Assembly (NCBI RefSeq): GCF_000745835.1
Contig: NZ_JQKB01000024.1
Span: forward strand, 1 to 64,000
Origin: Belnapia moabensis DSM 16746
GTDB lineage: Bacteria > Pseudomonadota > Alphaproteobacteria > Acetobacterales > Acetobacteraceae
DNA length: 64,000 nucleotides
Direction: 5' to 3'
Numbering within the stretch: position 1 is the stretch's first letter; every line of letters begins with the position of its first letter. Below, piece by piece: positions 8,075 to 16,930 of the stretch. The position numbers and the translations under genes were made by a program. The notes under the pieces were generated by a model. That model made no database searches. It was not told the DNA's origin and saw only the letters and a list, made by a program, of their open reading frames with translations.

Positions 8075-11000
8075 TCAAGCGCCCGGCGCCTGACGCAGCC
8101 CGGTGCTGGCCTTGGCGATGGGGCTGTTGTCCGGGCTGGCGACACTCTGGGTCCCGTGTGGCGGCTCGGCCTGCCGGGCGGCTCGGCCCGCCGCCTCGCG
8201 GTCACGCCAGACATCCACCTCGCGCTGCTGATCCTTACGGATCGCCGCCTTGGCCTTGTGGATTCTGCTGTCGGTCATCGAAGGCTCCCTGGGCGGGCCC
8301 TGGTCCTGGCGTGCCCGCTGCGCCTGCGCCGGCCCCTCCGGCACATCCTGATCCGGACCATGACCGGCCGCCGCCTGGGCGGCACCGCTGCGCAACACGG
8401 CCGCGATGGCGTCGCGGGTCGCTGCCAGCCCGTGTGTCCGGTGGTGATCATTCCAGTCGGTGCCCTGACCGGCGGCGTGCCGCTCCGTGTCCAGCGGCGG
8501 CGCGACCACCACGGCGTTGCCGACCGCCTCGGCGGCCGCCCTGGCCTTCTCCAGGCCGGCATTCGGCAGCGGCGCCGGCCGTGCCGGCAGGTGGTGGTCG
8601 TTGTCAGCAAAGAACACCAGCGCTCGGTCCGGCTCGATCTGGCGGATGGCCTCGGCAAGCGGCTTCAGGTTGCTGGTGTCGAGCGCCATGACCACGGGCA
8701 GGCCGGAGGCCGCCTGGGCGCTCCAGGCGGTGGCGAAACCCTCGGCGATGCCGAGCGGCGCACCCGGCTGCAGCGTGCCAATCAGGAAGCCGGTGCCGCT
8801 CTTCTGGGCGCCCTCCTGGTAGAGCTTATCGGTGCCCTCGCGCGGTGGTCGGGCCAGGATGGTCTGCATGTTCCGCAAGCGGCCGGCGGGGTCACGCAGC
8901 GGGATGACCAGGTTACCCAGCAGGTCCTCGCGCAGGCCGGGCGGGACCTCGATGATGCCCTTGCGGCGCAAATAGGCATTGGCCGGCGTCGCCGGGCGGG
9001 TGCCTTCCAACAGCCAAGCCGTGCGTTGTGCCGCGGCCGCCTCGCGGGCCTGCTGTGCGGCAAGGTTCGCCGCCCGGGCTGCCGCGGCCTGCTCGGCCAG
9101 GCGGCGGTGCTCCGCCGGCGAGAGCGGGACGGCAGCACCCGTGGCCTTCCAGGTCAGGCGGGTGCCGGCCTTGTAGTTCCAGACGATGCCGTTCGGCAGG
9201 CCGCTGTCGTAGAAGCCCATATAGGCGCCGGACTTCTGTCGGCCGCGGTTGCCCTCGACCGGCGCGTAGTGGCGCTGGCCATCCATGATGGGCAGGCCCT
9301 GCAGGCGAAGCCCAGCCGAGCGCAGAGCGTCGGCGAACTGCTGCTGCGCCTCGATCTCACTGAGCCCGATGCGGGTTCGTGGGCGTGCCGGGTGTGGCAG
9401 CCTGATATCGGATTCAGGTGTCGGCCGCGGTCCGGGTGCGGCGGCACCCTGCACCGCCTGGGCTGCGGCGCGCACTTCGTGCGCCGCTGCACCCAGCGTG
9501 AGCGCGAGCTGCCGCGCCGCCTGGGCTTGGTCGAGATTGTCCCGCAGCGTGGTCGGCGCCAGGCCCGACCGCTGGCGCGCCTCGGCGGCGCGCAGGTAGC
9601 GCTGCAGCATGCGGATGGACTGCCGGCTGTCCTGCACCGCGCTCGCCAGCAGCTGCCGCGCGGTCTCTTTCACCGGCTGGCGGGCAATGTTGCCGATCAG
9701 GTTGTCCCAAGCCTCGCGCTCGCGGTTGATCCAGTCCGTCGGTGCTGGCACGCCAGCCGGCCGCGCCTCGTCCACCTGGCGCAGTTCGGCGCCGGCGCTG
9801 CTCAGCAGCAGCGAGCGGACCCGGTGGCGGCTGGCGGCGACATAGTTCTTGAAGCCCTGCACCGCGCGCGAGCCACCCGGCAGGGCATGAATGTGCTCGT
9901 CCGAGGTCAGTCCTTGGCTGCTGTCAATCGTCTTGCAATCGCCATAGGCGATCTGCAGGCGGGTCGAGCCCCGCGCCCGTAGTGCCTCCCAGGCGATGAA
10001 CCCCAACTTGCCGCCGGGCGTCACCATCTCCAGCCCGGCGCGGCGCTCAACCCGCTTGCCGCGGCGGACCGGCTCGTCCACCACCCGGCGCAGCGTCAGC
10101 ACGGTGCCGTTGTTGCCGGCGATGGCGCTGCGCTCAACCCCTTGGGCGCCGCGGAACCGGGCATGGGTGCGCCGGTAGAGCCGGATGCGATCGCCGGCGG
10201 CGAGCGCCATCGGGTACTGCCGGCCAGCACCATCCAAGGCATCGACCACGATCAGGTCCGGCCCGACCTGGCCTGCCTCACGCCGTAGCGCGCGGATCGC
10301 CAGGCTGATCTCGTGCGCGTCGGCGTTGGTCGGCGCCGAGACCGTGACCCGGTAGTCGGCGTCGTGCCCCGCTCGGCCAGAGGCCGCCATGAACGCCTCG
10401 GCCGCGCGGCGGATGACCTCCTCTCGGCCACCGGGAACCAGCTCGGCGGTGCCATCCTCGCGCTTCATCCCGATCGCGCGGGTGACCGCGGCCAGCCGCT
10501 CGACCGGCCCGTCGCCGCGCTCACCGCGGAACAGGGCGGCGATCTGCTGCTCCCGCGCGGTTGCCTGCCGCATGATGGTGAGGATCTCGGGGATCTCGCG
10601 TGGCCCCAGCGCCTCGGCCAGCAGGGCGATGATCGGCCCGGCCTCGATGCTCTGGGCCTGCCGCTCGTCGCCGGTCAGGATCAGCTTGAAGCCGTGCCGC
10701 TGCTGCGCCCGTAGCAGGCCCAGCAACTCCCGCGTGCCGATCTGGCTGAATTCATCCACGATCACGACGGCGCCGGGCTGCATCGGCAGTGGCCGGTCCG
10801 CCCCCGCGCGTAGCCCGTCCAGGAAGGGCTTGATGGCAAATGTCCGCCGCAACTCGATGCCGGCCTCGGCCAGGCGGTTCGCCTGCTCCCAGGCCTGAGC
10901 CGTGCCCCAGACCTCGCGGCCCTGCTGCCGGTAGGCGGCGACCAGCGGTGGCAGGACCCGGGTGGTCTTGCCGCTGCCGCCGACGCCAATGAACACCGAG

Positions 11001-12649
11001 ACGGCACCGCCGACGCCGACCTTGCCGATCGCCCGTTTTTGCTCGCGGCCGATCGCGGTGCTGAAGTCCTGCCCGGCGGTGACCGCCCGCAGCGTCTCCG
11101 GCGTGAGGGCAAAGCGCAGGTCCTGCGCCGCGGCCCGGACCAGGCGGATCACCTCCGCCTCCTGGTCGCGGTGTAGTCCGGTCGTGAGGCGGGCCTGCGG
11201 GTTACTGGTGCCGGCCGGCGCCAGCACCTCGGTCCAGCGACCCTGCTGCCGCACACCCTGGCTGGCCAGCCGCACCAGCACCCGATCGACATCCGCCGTC
11301 TCGGCTGCGCCGGAGGCGATCAGCCCGCGCGCGGCGGCGATGCGGGCGTCAGCGACCTTGACCACCGCCCGGGCATCCAGCTCGCGCTCCAGCACCGGCA
11401 GCGCGGCCCACCATCCGGCCTTGGCCCTTTCGGCGGCGTCCGCCTCGGGCTCGGCCGGCGCGGCGGTGATGACGGTCTCATGGCGAAAGCCGAGGCGGTC
11501 GGCTTGCGCTGCCCATGCGGCGAAGTCGGCCAGGTCGTCCCGCCGGGCGGCTCGCCCGAAGGCCTGGCCCTCCGGGGTGAGGGCGAAGTCCTTCGGCAGC
11601 TTGTGGTTCTGGGTGCCGGACTTGAGCAGCGCCACCTTGCGCTCGGCGTCCAGGCTATCCCAATCCAGCCCGGCCTCGGCGGCAAAGGCCCGCGCCGCGG
11701 CGGCGCCGTTCTGGCTGCGGTGCGAGAAGGCCTCGCATACCGCCGCGGGAATGGCCGGCAGGCGGGCGGTCAGGGTGCGCTCGCACAGCACGACCTCGAC
11801 GCCGAGCCGGCGGAGGTGGGTCGCCAGCATCGCATGGTAGACGGCGCCGAACTCGTGGATCCGGCCGGCGAGGCCGTCACGGTTGACCGCCACCAGCCGG
11901 CCGCTCTCCGTCACCATGATGTTTGGCAGGATCGTGTGGGTGTGCAGCTGCGGGTCGCCCCGCACCCGATCGCCGGCCTGCACGGCATAGAGTTCGGTCC
12001 CGACCACCCCGGTCTGCGGGTCGGGCCGGGTGATCTCGACCGTCGGGCGGGCAGTGAAGTGCTCGATGGTGATCCAGGCCAGTCGGCCAGGCTCATGCCC
12101 GCCCTGGCGATGGCCGTCGCCGAACCCCGCACGCGCGGTCTCATGCTCGACATAGTGCAGGGCGTCGGTGACCGCGTCACGGTGCGCCTGCAGCAGCGAC
12201 CAGCGCTCGGCATCAGTCGCGGCCATGGCCCAGGCAACCGAGAGGCTCTTGGGTGCTGAGAAGGTCAGGTCCAGGCCGGCGACGCGGTGCCGGACGGCGT
12301 GTCCTTCGGCATTCTCGTAAGTGCGAATGTTATGGTGCTGGTTGCTTTGGTGCCCGATCTCCTCCCCGTCCGCCCGCCGGCCGCCCAGCACCTGGGCCAG
12401 ATGATCCGGCTCGAGTACGGCGTTCGGCCGGAGGCCGAGCGCCGCAGCAAGGGCAGGATCGAGGTCGGCGCGGACCAGTGGGATCGAACCCATGGCATCC
12501 GCCCGGTCTGTTGGCGGCGCCTGCCCCTGGGTGTAGTAGACCGCCTGCGCCATGCGCTCGGCGGCCAAGGTCTTTTCCAGCAGGTGCGCCGCAAAGGCGG
12601 CCGCCTCCTGCCGGGCACCGGGCGCGAAGGTGCGGTAGGTGCAGACCAT
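8075..12649 (-). CDS. MobF relaxase-helicase with TOPRIM-like C-terminal domain
   Basis: A 1524-residue conjugative relaxase that nicks and unwinds the transferred strand. Residues 1-300 are the TrwC/TraI relaxase: candidate catalytic tyrosines Y38-Y39 (AVYYTQ), SAPKSLS at 131-137, and the metal-binding HTHTILPN near 236-243. Residues about 500-950 are an SF1 helicase: Walker A GVGGSGKTT at 555-563, Walker B VIVDEFSQIG near 629-638. Residues about 1130-1420 resemble the TOPRIM region of plasmid primases: NAYLRRKG, EGFATAW near 1303, FFADNDHH near 1348-1354 and GTDWNDHH near 1398. The tail is basic. MobF proteins usually end after the helicase, so the TOPRIM-like part is an added module that may prime or process the strand on transfer. 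It lies just downstream of the coiled-coil gene and virD4. Confidence 0.92.
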   Translation of the reverse strand: MVCTYRTFAPGARQEAAAFAAHLLEKTLAAERMAQAVYYTQGQAPPTDRADAMGSIPLVRADLDPALAAALGLRPNAVLEPDHLAQVLGGRRADGEEIGHQSNQHHNIRTYENAEGHAVRHRVAGLDLTFSAPKSLSVAWAMAATDAERWSLLQAHRDAVTDALHYVEHETARAGFGDGHRQGGHEPGRLAWITIEHFTARPTVEITRPDPQTGVVGTELYAVQAGDRVRGDPQLHTHTILPNIMVTESGRLVAVNRDGLAGRIHEFGAVYHAMLATHLRRLGVEVVLCERTLTARLPAIPAAVCEAFSHRSQNGAAAARAFAAEAGLDWDSLDAERKVALLKSGTQNHKLPKDFALTPEGQAFGRAARRDDLADFAAWAAQADRLGFRHETVITAAPAEPEADAAERAKAGWWAALPVLERELDARAVVKVADARIAAARGLIASGAAETADVDRVLVRLASQGVRQQGRWTEVLAPAGTSNPQARLTTGLHRDQEAEVIRLVRAAAQDLRFALTPETLRAVTAGQDFSTAIGREQKRAIGKVGVGGAVSVFIGVGGSGKTTRVLPPLVAAYRQQGREVWGTAQAWEQANRLAEAGIELRRTFAIKPFLDGLRAGADRPLPMQPGAVVIVDEFSQIGTRELLGLLRAQQRHGFKLILTGDERQAQSIEAGPIIALLAEALGPREIPEILTIMRQATAREQQIAALFRGERGDGPVERLAAVTRAIGMKREDGTAELVPGGREEVIRRAAEAFMAASGRAGHDADYRVTVSAPTNADAHEISLAIRALRREAGQVGPDLIVVDALDGAGRQYPMALAAGDRIRLYRRTHARFRGAQGVERSAIAGNNGTVLTLRRVVDEPVRRGKRVERRAGLEMVTPGGKLGFIAWEALRARGSTRLQIAYGDCKTIDSSQGLTSDEHIHALPGGSRAVQGFKNYVAASRHRVRSLLLSSAGAELRQVDEARPAGVPAPTDWINREREAWDNLIGNIARQPVKETARQLLASAVQDSRQSIRMLQRYLRAAEARQRSGLAPTTLRDNLDQAQAARQLALTLGAAAHEVRAAAQAVQGAAAPGPRPTPESDIRLPHPARPRTRIGLSEIEAQQQFADALRSAGLRLQGLPIMDGQRHYAPVEGNRGRQKSGAYMGFYDSGLPNGIVWNYKAGTRLTWKATGAAVPLSPAEHRRLAEQAAAARAANLAAQQAREAAAAQRTAWLLEGTRPATPANAYLRRKGIIEVPPGLREDLLGNLVIPLRDPAGRLRNMQTILARPPREGTDKLYQEGAQKSGTGFLIGTLQPGAPLGIAEGFATAWSAQAASGLPVVMALDTSNLKPLAEAIRQIEPDRALVFFADNDHHLPARPAPLPNAGLEKARAAAEAVGNAVVVAPPLDTERHAAGQGTDWNDHHRTHGLAATRDAIAAVLRSGAAQAAAGHGPDQDVPEGPAQAQRARQDQGPPREPSMTDSRIHKAKAAIRKDQQREVDVWRDREAAGRAARQAEPPHGTQSVASPDNSPIAKASTGLRQAPGA

Positions 12650-12655
12650 GCCCGG

Positions 12656-12970
12656 CTAGCCCGGCAGTGGCCGCGGCCCCACCGCGGCCAGGATAGCCCG
12701 CACGTCCCCGCCCATGGTGGCGATCGCCGTCGCCATCTGCCGAATTGCCTCCTGCAACTCACCGCTCGCCTCGCGGGTGCAGGCCTCCAGGATGCGCTGC
12801 AGCACCTCCTGGTCGGCGCGGCGGGCGGCCACCAGCTCGCCGATCACCGCGGTCAGCGCGGCGACCGCCTGCTCCAGGGAGGCGAGCTCCCGGCGCTGCC
12901 CCGCCTGCTCGGTCCGTACCGCGTGGATCACGCCGACACCCTCCTCGAGCAGGCGGTGCAGGTCGTTCAT
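12656..12970 (-). CDS. Small coiled-coil protein between virD4 and relaxase
   Basis: A 104-residue, almost entirely helical protein starting MNDLHRLLEEGVGVIHAV; its ATG overlaps the virD4 stop by four bases. A longer frame exists upstream but is the shadow of virD4. Heptad-like leucine/alanine spacing (ELASLEQAVAALTAVIGELV, then EVLQRILEA) suggests a coiled coil. It ends seven bases before the relaxase start. A relaxosome accessory or adaptor between relaxase and coupling protein fits its position, but there is no recognised domain. Confidence 0.65.
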   Translation of the reverse strand: MNDLHRLLEEGVGVIHAVRTEQAGQRRELASLEQAVAALTAVIGELVAARRADQEVLQRILEACTREASGELQEAIRQMATAIATMGGDVRAILAAVGPRPLPG

Positions 12971-14823
12971 GTGGCGTGCTCCAGGTCCTCGCCGGCAAAG
13001 CGCGTCTGGTAGTCGGTTTGGCCGAGGCGGGCGGCGATCTCGGGCCGGCAGAAGTCGATGGCGCTGAGGTGGCGGATGGGACGGTCGTTGGCGACGATGG
13101 TGATGCGCTCGTTGGCGCGCAGCTCTTGCAGCAGCTCGTGCGGCTTCATCAGCTCGCGCGCCAGCTCGCTTTCCTGGGCACTGTCGCCGCGCTGGCGGGA
13201 GGCCCATTCCAGCGGCCGCCCACTGCTGCCGGCGCTGTTGCTCCGACTCTCGGCCTTGGCGCCATAGGTGCCGAGCGTGGTGACGAGGTCCTTCGCGGTG
13301 GTGACGGTCTGCACCCGGGTATAGCTGCGGAAGCTGACGCCATCGAACCAGGCATCCCGCTGCGCCTTGCCCCAGACATCCTCGATCTGCCCCTCGCTCT
13401 GGTAGAACAGCTGCAGGGTGACCTTGGATTTGCGGCCCTGGTCGCGGGCCAGCTTGAGCGAGGGTTCGGGGCCGAGCAGCACCGCCTCGTCGATAAAGAA
13501 GCCAACCCGGCCGACCACCCTGCCTTGCTGGGCCAGCACGGCATCAAGCAGCCCGCCGATGAGGACGCGGGCCAGGCTCGGGGTGACCTGGAGAACCTCC
13601 TGCGGGATCTGCACGAAGATCGCATGCCGCCCCCGCACGATGTCGCGCATCCGCAGGGCGCCGCCGGAGACGAGGTTGGCATAGGCCTCGGTCGCCAGCC
13701 ACTCGGTGTCGTCCATGGCATTGCCCACGGCACCACCCCAGGTCTCGTCCGGCAGGTCCATGACATTGGCCGCCATGCTGCGGGCCAGACCGGAGGAGGA
13801 GCGTTCGTACACACCACGCAGCCGGTCGCGCAGCCGCTCGCTCGGCACGTCGAGGCCGCAGCGAAGCTGGCGCAGGGTCTTGGCGGCGGCGGGGATATCG
13901 TCGCGGTGAACCAGGTCGGCCAGCAGGGCAAGGACGATGGCCCGGCCCCAGCGCTTAAAGCGGCCGGCATTGCCGCTGTCGTCCCTGGGCATCGGCCCGA
14001 TCACCCGGCTGGCGACGCTGCGCAGCCGGCTGTCCGCCATCAGCCGGCCCTCGGGGGTTGCGAGGTCGATGGCGTCGAGCACGTTCGGCCCGGCGGCGCC
14101 GAGATCGAGTCGGAGGACGGTCTTGCCAGCCTCGGCGAGCGCCTGGCCCAGCTTGGCATGGAGCTCGCGGGCGGGGTCGAGGATGACTGCGCTCGGTCGC
14201 CAGTGCAGCAGGGTGGTGGTCAGGGTGGTGGACTTGTAGGTGCCGCCACCGCCAATGATCAGCGAGTGGGTGGTGCCGCGCTCGCAGTGGTCGAACATCA
14301 GCGGCCCGCGACCCTGGCTGCCCCAGGTGGTGGGGTCACGCGGGTCGAAGGTCAGGGCGTGCTGCGGCGTCAGGTCATCGCGGCTCCGCTCCCCCACCAC
14401 CACACCGGCGATCTCGGGATGGGGGACCGGAGGGAACAGGCTGCTGATCCGCGCCTCCGCCATCCAGTCGGCCTGGCCGTGGTTGTTGCTGCTGGCCCGG
14501 CGGATCTGGCCGAGCCGCTGCCCGACGCCGCGCAGGCCGCCGAGGCTGCGCCAGCGCCAGCGCGCGACCAAGGTGGCGAGGCTGAGCAGCGGCACGGCGA
14601 CAGCGCCGGCGCTGAGAACGAGGCCGAGGGTGACGGTGGTGTTGCGCCCGGCATGGGGCAGGTAGCGCCACCAGCCCCAGAGATAATCGGTGGCAGGCAT
14701 CTGCGGATGACTCCACAGGCCGGTAACGGCGAGAAAGGCCGAAGAGGCGCCGGCGGTCCAGGCCGCGGCGATGATGGCGGTGCCGAGCGCGGCCTCGGCC
14801 AGGGCCTTGCGGGCGGTGCTCAT
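12967..14823 (-). CDS. virD4: Type IV coupling protein, VirD4/TraG family
   Basis: A 618-residue inner-membrane ATPase that docks the relaxase-DNA complex onto the secretion channel. Two membrane segments lie at about 13-34 and 63-87. The nucleotide-binding domain has Walker A GGGGTYKSTT at 191-200 (the usual form is GxxGxGKT/S; a tyrosine stands in the penultimate slot) and a Walker B GFFIDEAVLLG near 435. A later FYQSEGQIEDVWG matches the conserved glutamine-containing helix of TraG/VirD4. It overlaps virB11 upstream by four bases and the coiled-coil gene downstream by four bases. Its length is normal for the family. Confidence 0.9.
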   Translation of the reverse strand: MSTARKALAEAALGTAIIAAAWTAGASSAFLAVTGLWSHPQMPATDYLWGWWRYLPHAGRNTTVTLGLVLSAGAVAVPLLSLATLVARWRWRSLGGLRGVGQRLGQIRRASSNNHGQADWMAEARISSLFPPVPHPEIAGVVVGERSRDDLTPQHALTFDPRDPTTWGSQGRGPLMFDHCERGTTHSLIIGGGGTYKSTTLTTTLLHWRPSAVILDPARELHAKLGQALAEAGKTVLRLDLGAAGPNVLDAIDLATPEGRLMADSRLRSVASRVIGPMPRDDSGNAGRFKRWGRAIVLALLADLVHRDDIPAAAKTLRQLRCGLDVPSERLRDRLRGVYERSSSGLARSMAANVMDLPDETWGGAVGNAMDDTEWLATEAYANLVSGGALRMRDIVRGRHAIFVQIPQEVLQVTPSLARVLIGGLLDAVLAQQGRVVGRVGFFIDEAVLLGPEPSLKLARDQGRKSKVTLQLFYQSEGQIEDVWGKAQRDAWFDGVSFRSYTRVQTVTTAKDLVTTLGTYGAKAESRSNSAGSSGRPLEWASRQRGDSAQESELARELMKPHELLQELRANERITIVANDRPIRHLSAIDFCRPEIAARLGQTDYQTRFAGEDLEHAT

Positions 14824-15827
14824 GGCGCCCGCACGTCCTCGACATGCAGGCAGCGGTAGGGCACGCCCTCATTAGCCTCGTCCACTCGGGCGCAGTGCAG
14901 CACGACGTCGATATTGGCGTGGAGCATCGCCCGCAGCGTCGCCTCGTCCATCGCTGCCGAGTGCGGCGACTGGCGGATCATCGGGTGCAGGGCACGGAAC
15001 AGTCCCTCGAAGCCTTGGTGGCGGTGTGCCGTGGCGATGGCGCCGCGCAGGCCGGTCTGCAGCGAGCGCAGCCAGGCCCAGGCCTCAGCATTGCGCAGCT
15101 CGCCGAACAGCACGCGATCGAGCCGCATGCGGAGCGCCATTTCGAGTGCCGCCTCGGCGCTGGGCAGGCCGATACCGGGGCGCTGTTCCTGGGCATAACG
15201 GATGGGTGCCCAGTTGCGCCGGTCGAGCTCCCATTCCGGCGTGCTTTCGAGGGTGCCAAGGCGCTCCCAGTCGGGGATCTCCTTGATCAGCGCCTCGGCC
15301 CCGGTGGTCTTGGACGAGCCGATGCTGCCGAGCAGGACGATATTGGCCCGGCCGCGGACCTTGGCGCGCAGCCAGGCGGCCCAACCCTCGGCCGGGTGGA
15401 ACGGCGCGCCGCCATGGGTCGTGCCGCGGGTCCAGCGGAACCAGCCGCGGGCCGCCAGCCAGTCGAGGCTGGGATCGAAGCTCCTGGCCCGCTGGCGGAT
15501 GGTCAGCTGGATCACCCCCTCTGGCATCATCGGCGGCAGGTTGACCGTGATGCGTTGGCCGTCCGGCAGGCGGGAGGAACAGGCCGGGGCGGCGCTGGAC
15601 AGGTCCTGGTGGGTCATCCGGCCGGCCAAGCGGCCGAGCGCGTCGAGCCAGCGATAGGTCAGCCGCGCGTCGCCGTGCCAGGTCCAGCCCTGGTCGCCCT
15701 CGACCCCGAAGCTGCCAGGCTGGGTGACGACGATCTCGCGGGTGTCGTCGAGCGCCATGGCGGCGGCGAAGGGCTCGAGCAGGCGGCGCAGCGTCAGCAC
15801 GCCGGGGATGGGGAGGGGGTCCATCAT
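14820..15827 (-). CDS. virB11: VirB11 traffic ATPase
   Basis: A 335-residue secretion ATPase of the VirB11/PulE family, expected as a hexamer at the inner membrane base of the channel. Visible motifs are Walker A GSIGSSKTT at 167-175, an Asp box RLDRVLFGELRN near 232-243, and the His box GAIATAHRHQ near 258-267. The amino-terminal domain (1-150) carries the usual SRLPDGQRITVNLPP strand. The start ATGATG overlaps the virB10 stop (ATGA). Operon position between virB10 and virD4 is typical. Confidence 0.92.
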   Translation of the reverse strand: MMDPLPIPGVLTLRRLLEPFAAAMALDDTREIVVTQPGSFGVEGDQGWTWHGDARLTYRWLDALGRLAGRMTHQDLSSAAPACSSRLPDGQRITVNLPPMMPEGVIQLTIRQRARSFDPSLDWLAARGWFRWTRGTTHGGAPFHPAEGWAAWLRAKVRGRANIVLLGSIGSSKTTGAEALIKEIPDWERLGTLESTPEWELDRRNWAPIRYAQEQRPGIGLPSAEAALEMALRMRLDRVLFGELRNAEAWAWLRSLQTGLRGAIATAHRHQGFEGLFRALHPMIRQSPHSAAMDEATLRAMLHANIDVVLHCARVDEANEGVPYRCLHVEDVRAP

Positions 15828-16930
15828 CGCGCTCCCGTCGGCGCGAGGCGGTAGGCATCGGCGAAGCTGATCGGCTGGTTGAGCATGAAGGCGATCTCCG
15901 TCCCGGCCGGCACGTCCACGGTGTTCTGGATGTTGAGGGTGTTGCGTAGCGTCGCAGCGAGCGCCGCATCGAGGCTGGCGGTGTTGAGGTTGACGTAAAA
16001 GTTGCCGCTGCCGCGGGTGAGCGAAGCCTGCAGCGCGGCGCTGGCAGCCTGGAAGGCACCCTGGGTGACCATCAGGGTGATGGCGCCGCCGAAGCGAGCC
16101 CAGAAATGGGTGTTGACCGTGCCCGGCATGCCGGCCCGGCCGGTGCCGTCGGCCACCACGGCGTCGCCGAGTGGCACCGGCACGCCCTGCGGGGTGAGGC
16201 CCCAGGCGGCGGCGGAGACGATGCGCTCCTGACCGGGTCCGACCTCGCTCTTGTAGGTGCCCCAGAGGCGACTGCCGCGCTCCATGAGGACCACGCCGGC
16301 AGGGGAGCGGATGGCCTCGGGCAGGATGCCGAAGAAGCTGCCGCCGCGCTCGCTGTTGATCGGCGCCGCCAGCACCAGGCGGTAGAGGCCGGGCGGCATG
16401 ACGAAGGTCAGGTCGATTGCCGGGCCGGCGCGCAGGCCCGGCATCGCGCCTGCGGCAAAGGCGACGCTGGTCGCCTCCGGCCGACCGACGCCGGTGGCAA
16501 GACTCGCTGCGGCAGGCGCCCCGCTGGCCGAGGGGGGTGCTCCCCCAGGCGAGGGCGGGGGCTGAGCAGACTGACCGGTCTGCTGTGCCTTGGCAGCGAA
16601 GCTGGTGACGCGGCGCGGCCCCTGGGCATTGCCCTGCGGCAGCAGGGCATTGTTGGCGGGCATGACTGGCGCGGCCGGGCCCGGCTGCGGCAAGGCCATA
16701 ACGGCCGGCTGCACGGCAGGCAGGGTGGGCTGGGTAATCGCGGCGCCGGGCGTGATGGTGTCCGCGCCGGCCTCGGTCTGCGACGGATTGACCGCGGGGC
16801 TCAACTCGCTCCGGAGCGCGAAGGCGACCACCGCTGCGCCGGTCACCAGCAGTCCGGCGACGCCGAGGCCGGAGCGGACCGGGCGCCCGAAGCGGCCGAG
16901 CCGGGTCGGGATGTCGCGCTCCTCCGCCAT
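15824..16930 (-). CDS. virB10: VirB10 core-complex protein
   Basis: A 368-residue protein that spans the inner membrane and periplasm and links ATPase energy to the outer-membrane pore. A short cytoplasmic head precedes a membrane helix at about 22-40 (GLGVAGLLVTGAAVVAFAL). A proline/alanine-rich linker runs to about 175. The carboxy-terminal TrbI/VirB10 beta-barrel domain has RLVLAAPINSERGG, LMERGSRLWGTYKS, ERIVSAAAWGLTPQG and a late NQPISFADAYRL. The first base of its ATG is the last base of the virB9 stop (TGATG), indicating tight coupling. Confidence 0.92.
   Translation of the reverse strand: MAEERDIPTRLGRFGRPVRSGLGVAGLLVTGAAVVAFALRSELSPAVNPSQTEAGADTITPGAAITQPTLPAVQPAVMALPQPGPAAPVMPANNALLPQGNAQGPRRVTSFAAKAQQTGQSAQPPPSPGGAPPSASGAPAAASLATGVGRPEATSVAFAAGAMPGLRAGPAIDLTFVMPPGLYRLVLAAPINSERGGSFFGILPEAIRSPAGVVLMERGSRLWGTYKSEVGPGQERIVSAAAWGLTPQGVPVPLGDAVVADGTGRAGMPGTVNTHFWARFGGAITLMVTQGAFQAASAALQASLTRGSGNFYVNLNTASLDAALAATLRNTLNIQNTVDVPAGTEIAFMLNQPISFADAYRLAPTGAR

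Noticed and set aside
8075-9982. Plus-strand continuation of the 7814 frame as a 722-residue protein
   Set aside because: Past 8075 it is exactly antisense to the relaxase, whose coding pattern and motifs are clear; only the first about 85 codons look independent.
12967-14859. Long plus-strand open frames over virD4, virB11 and virB9
   Set aside because: These are antisense shadows caused by high GC content; motifs and operon overlaps are on the minus strand.
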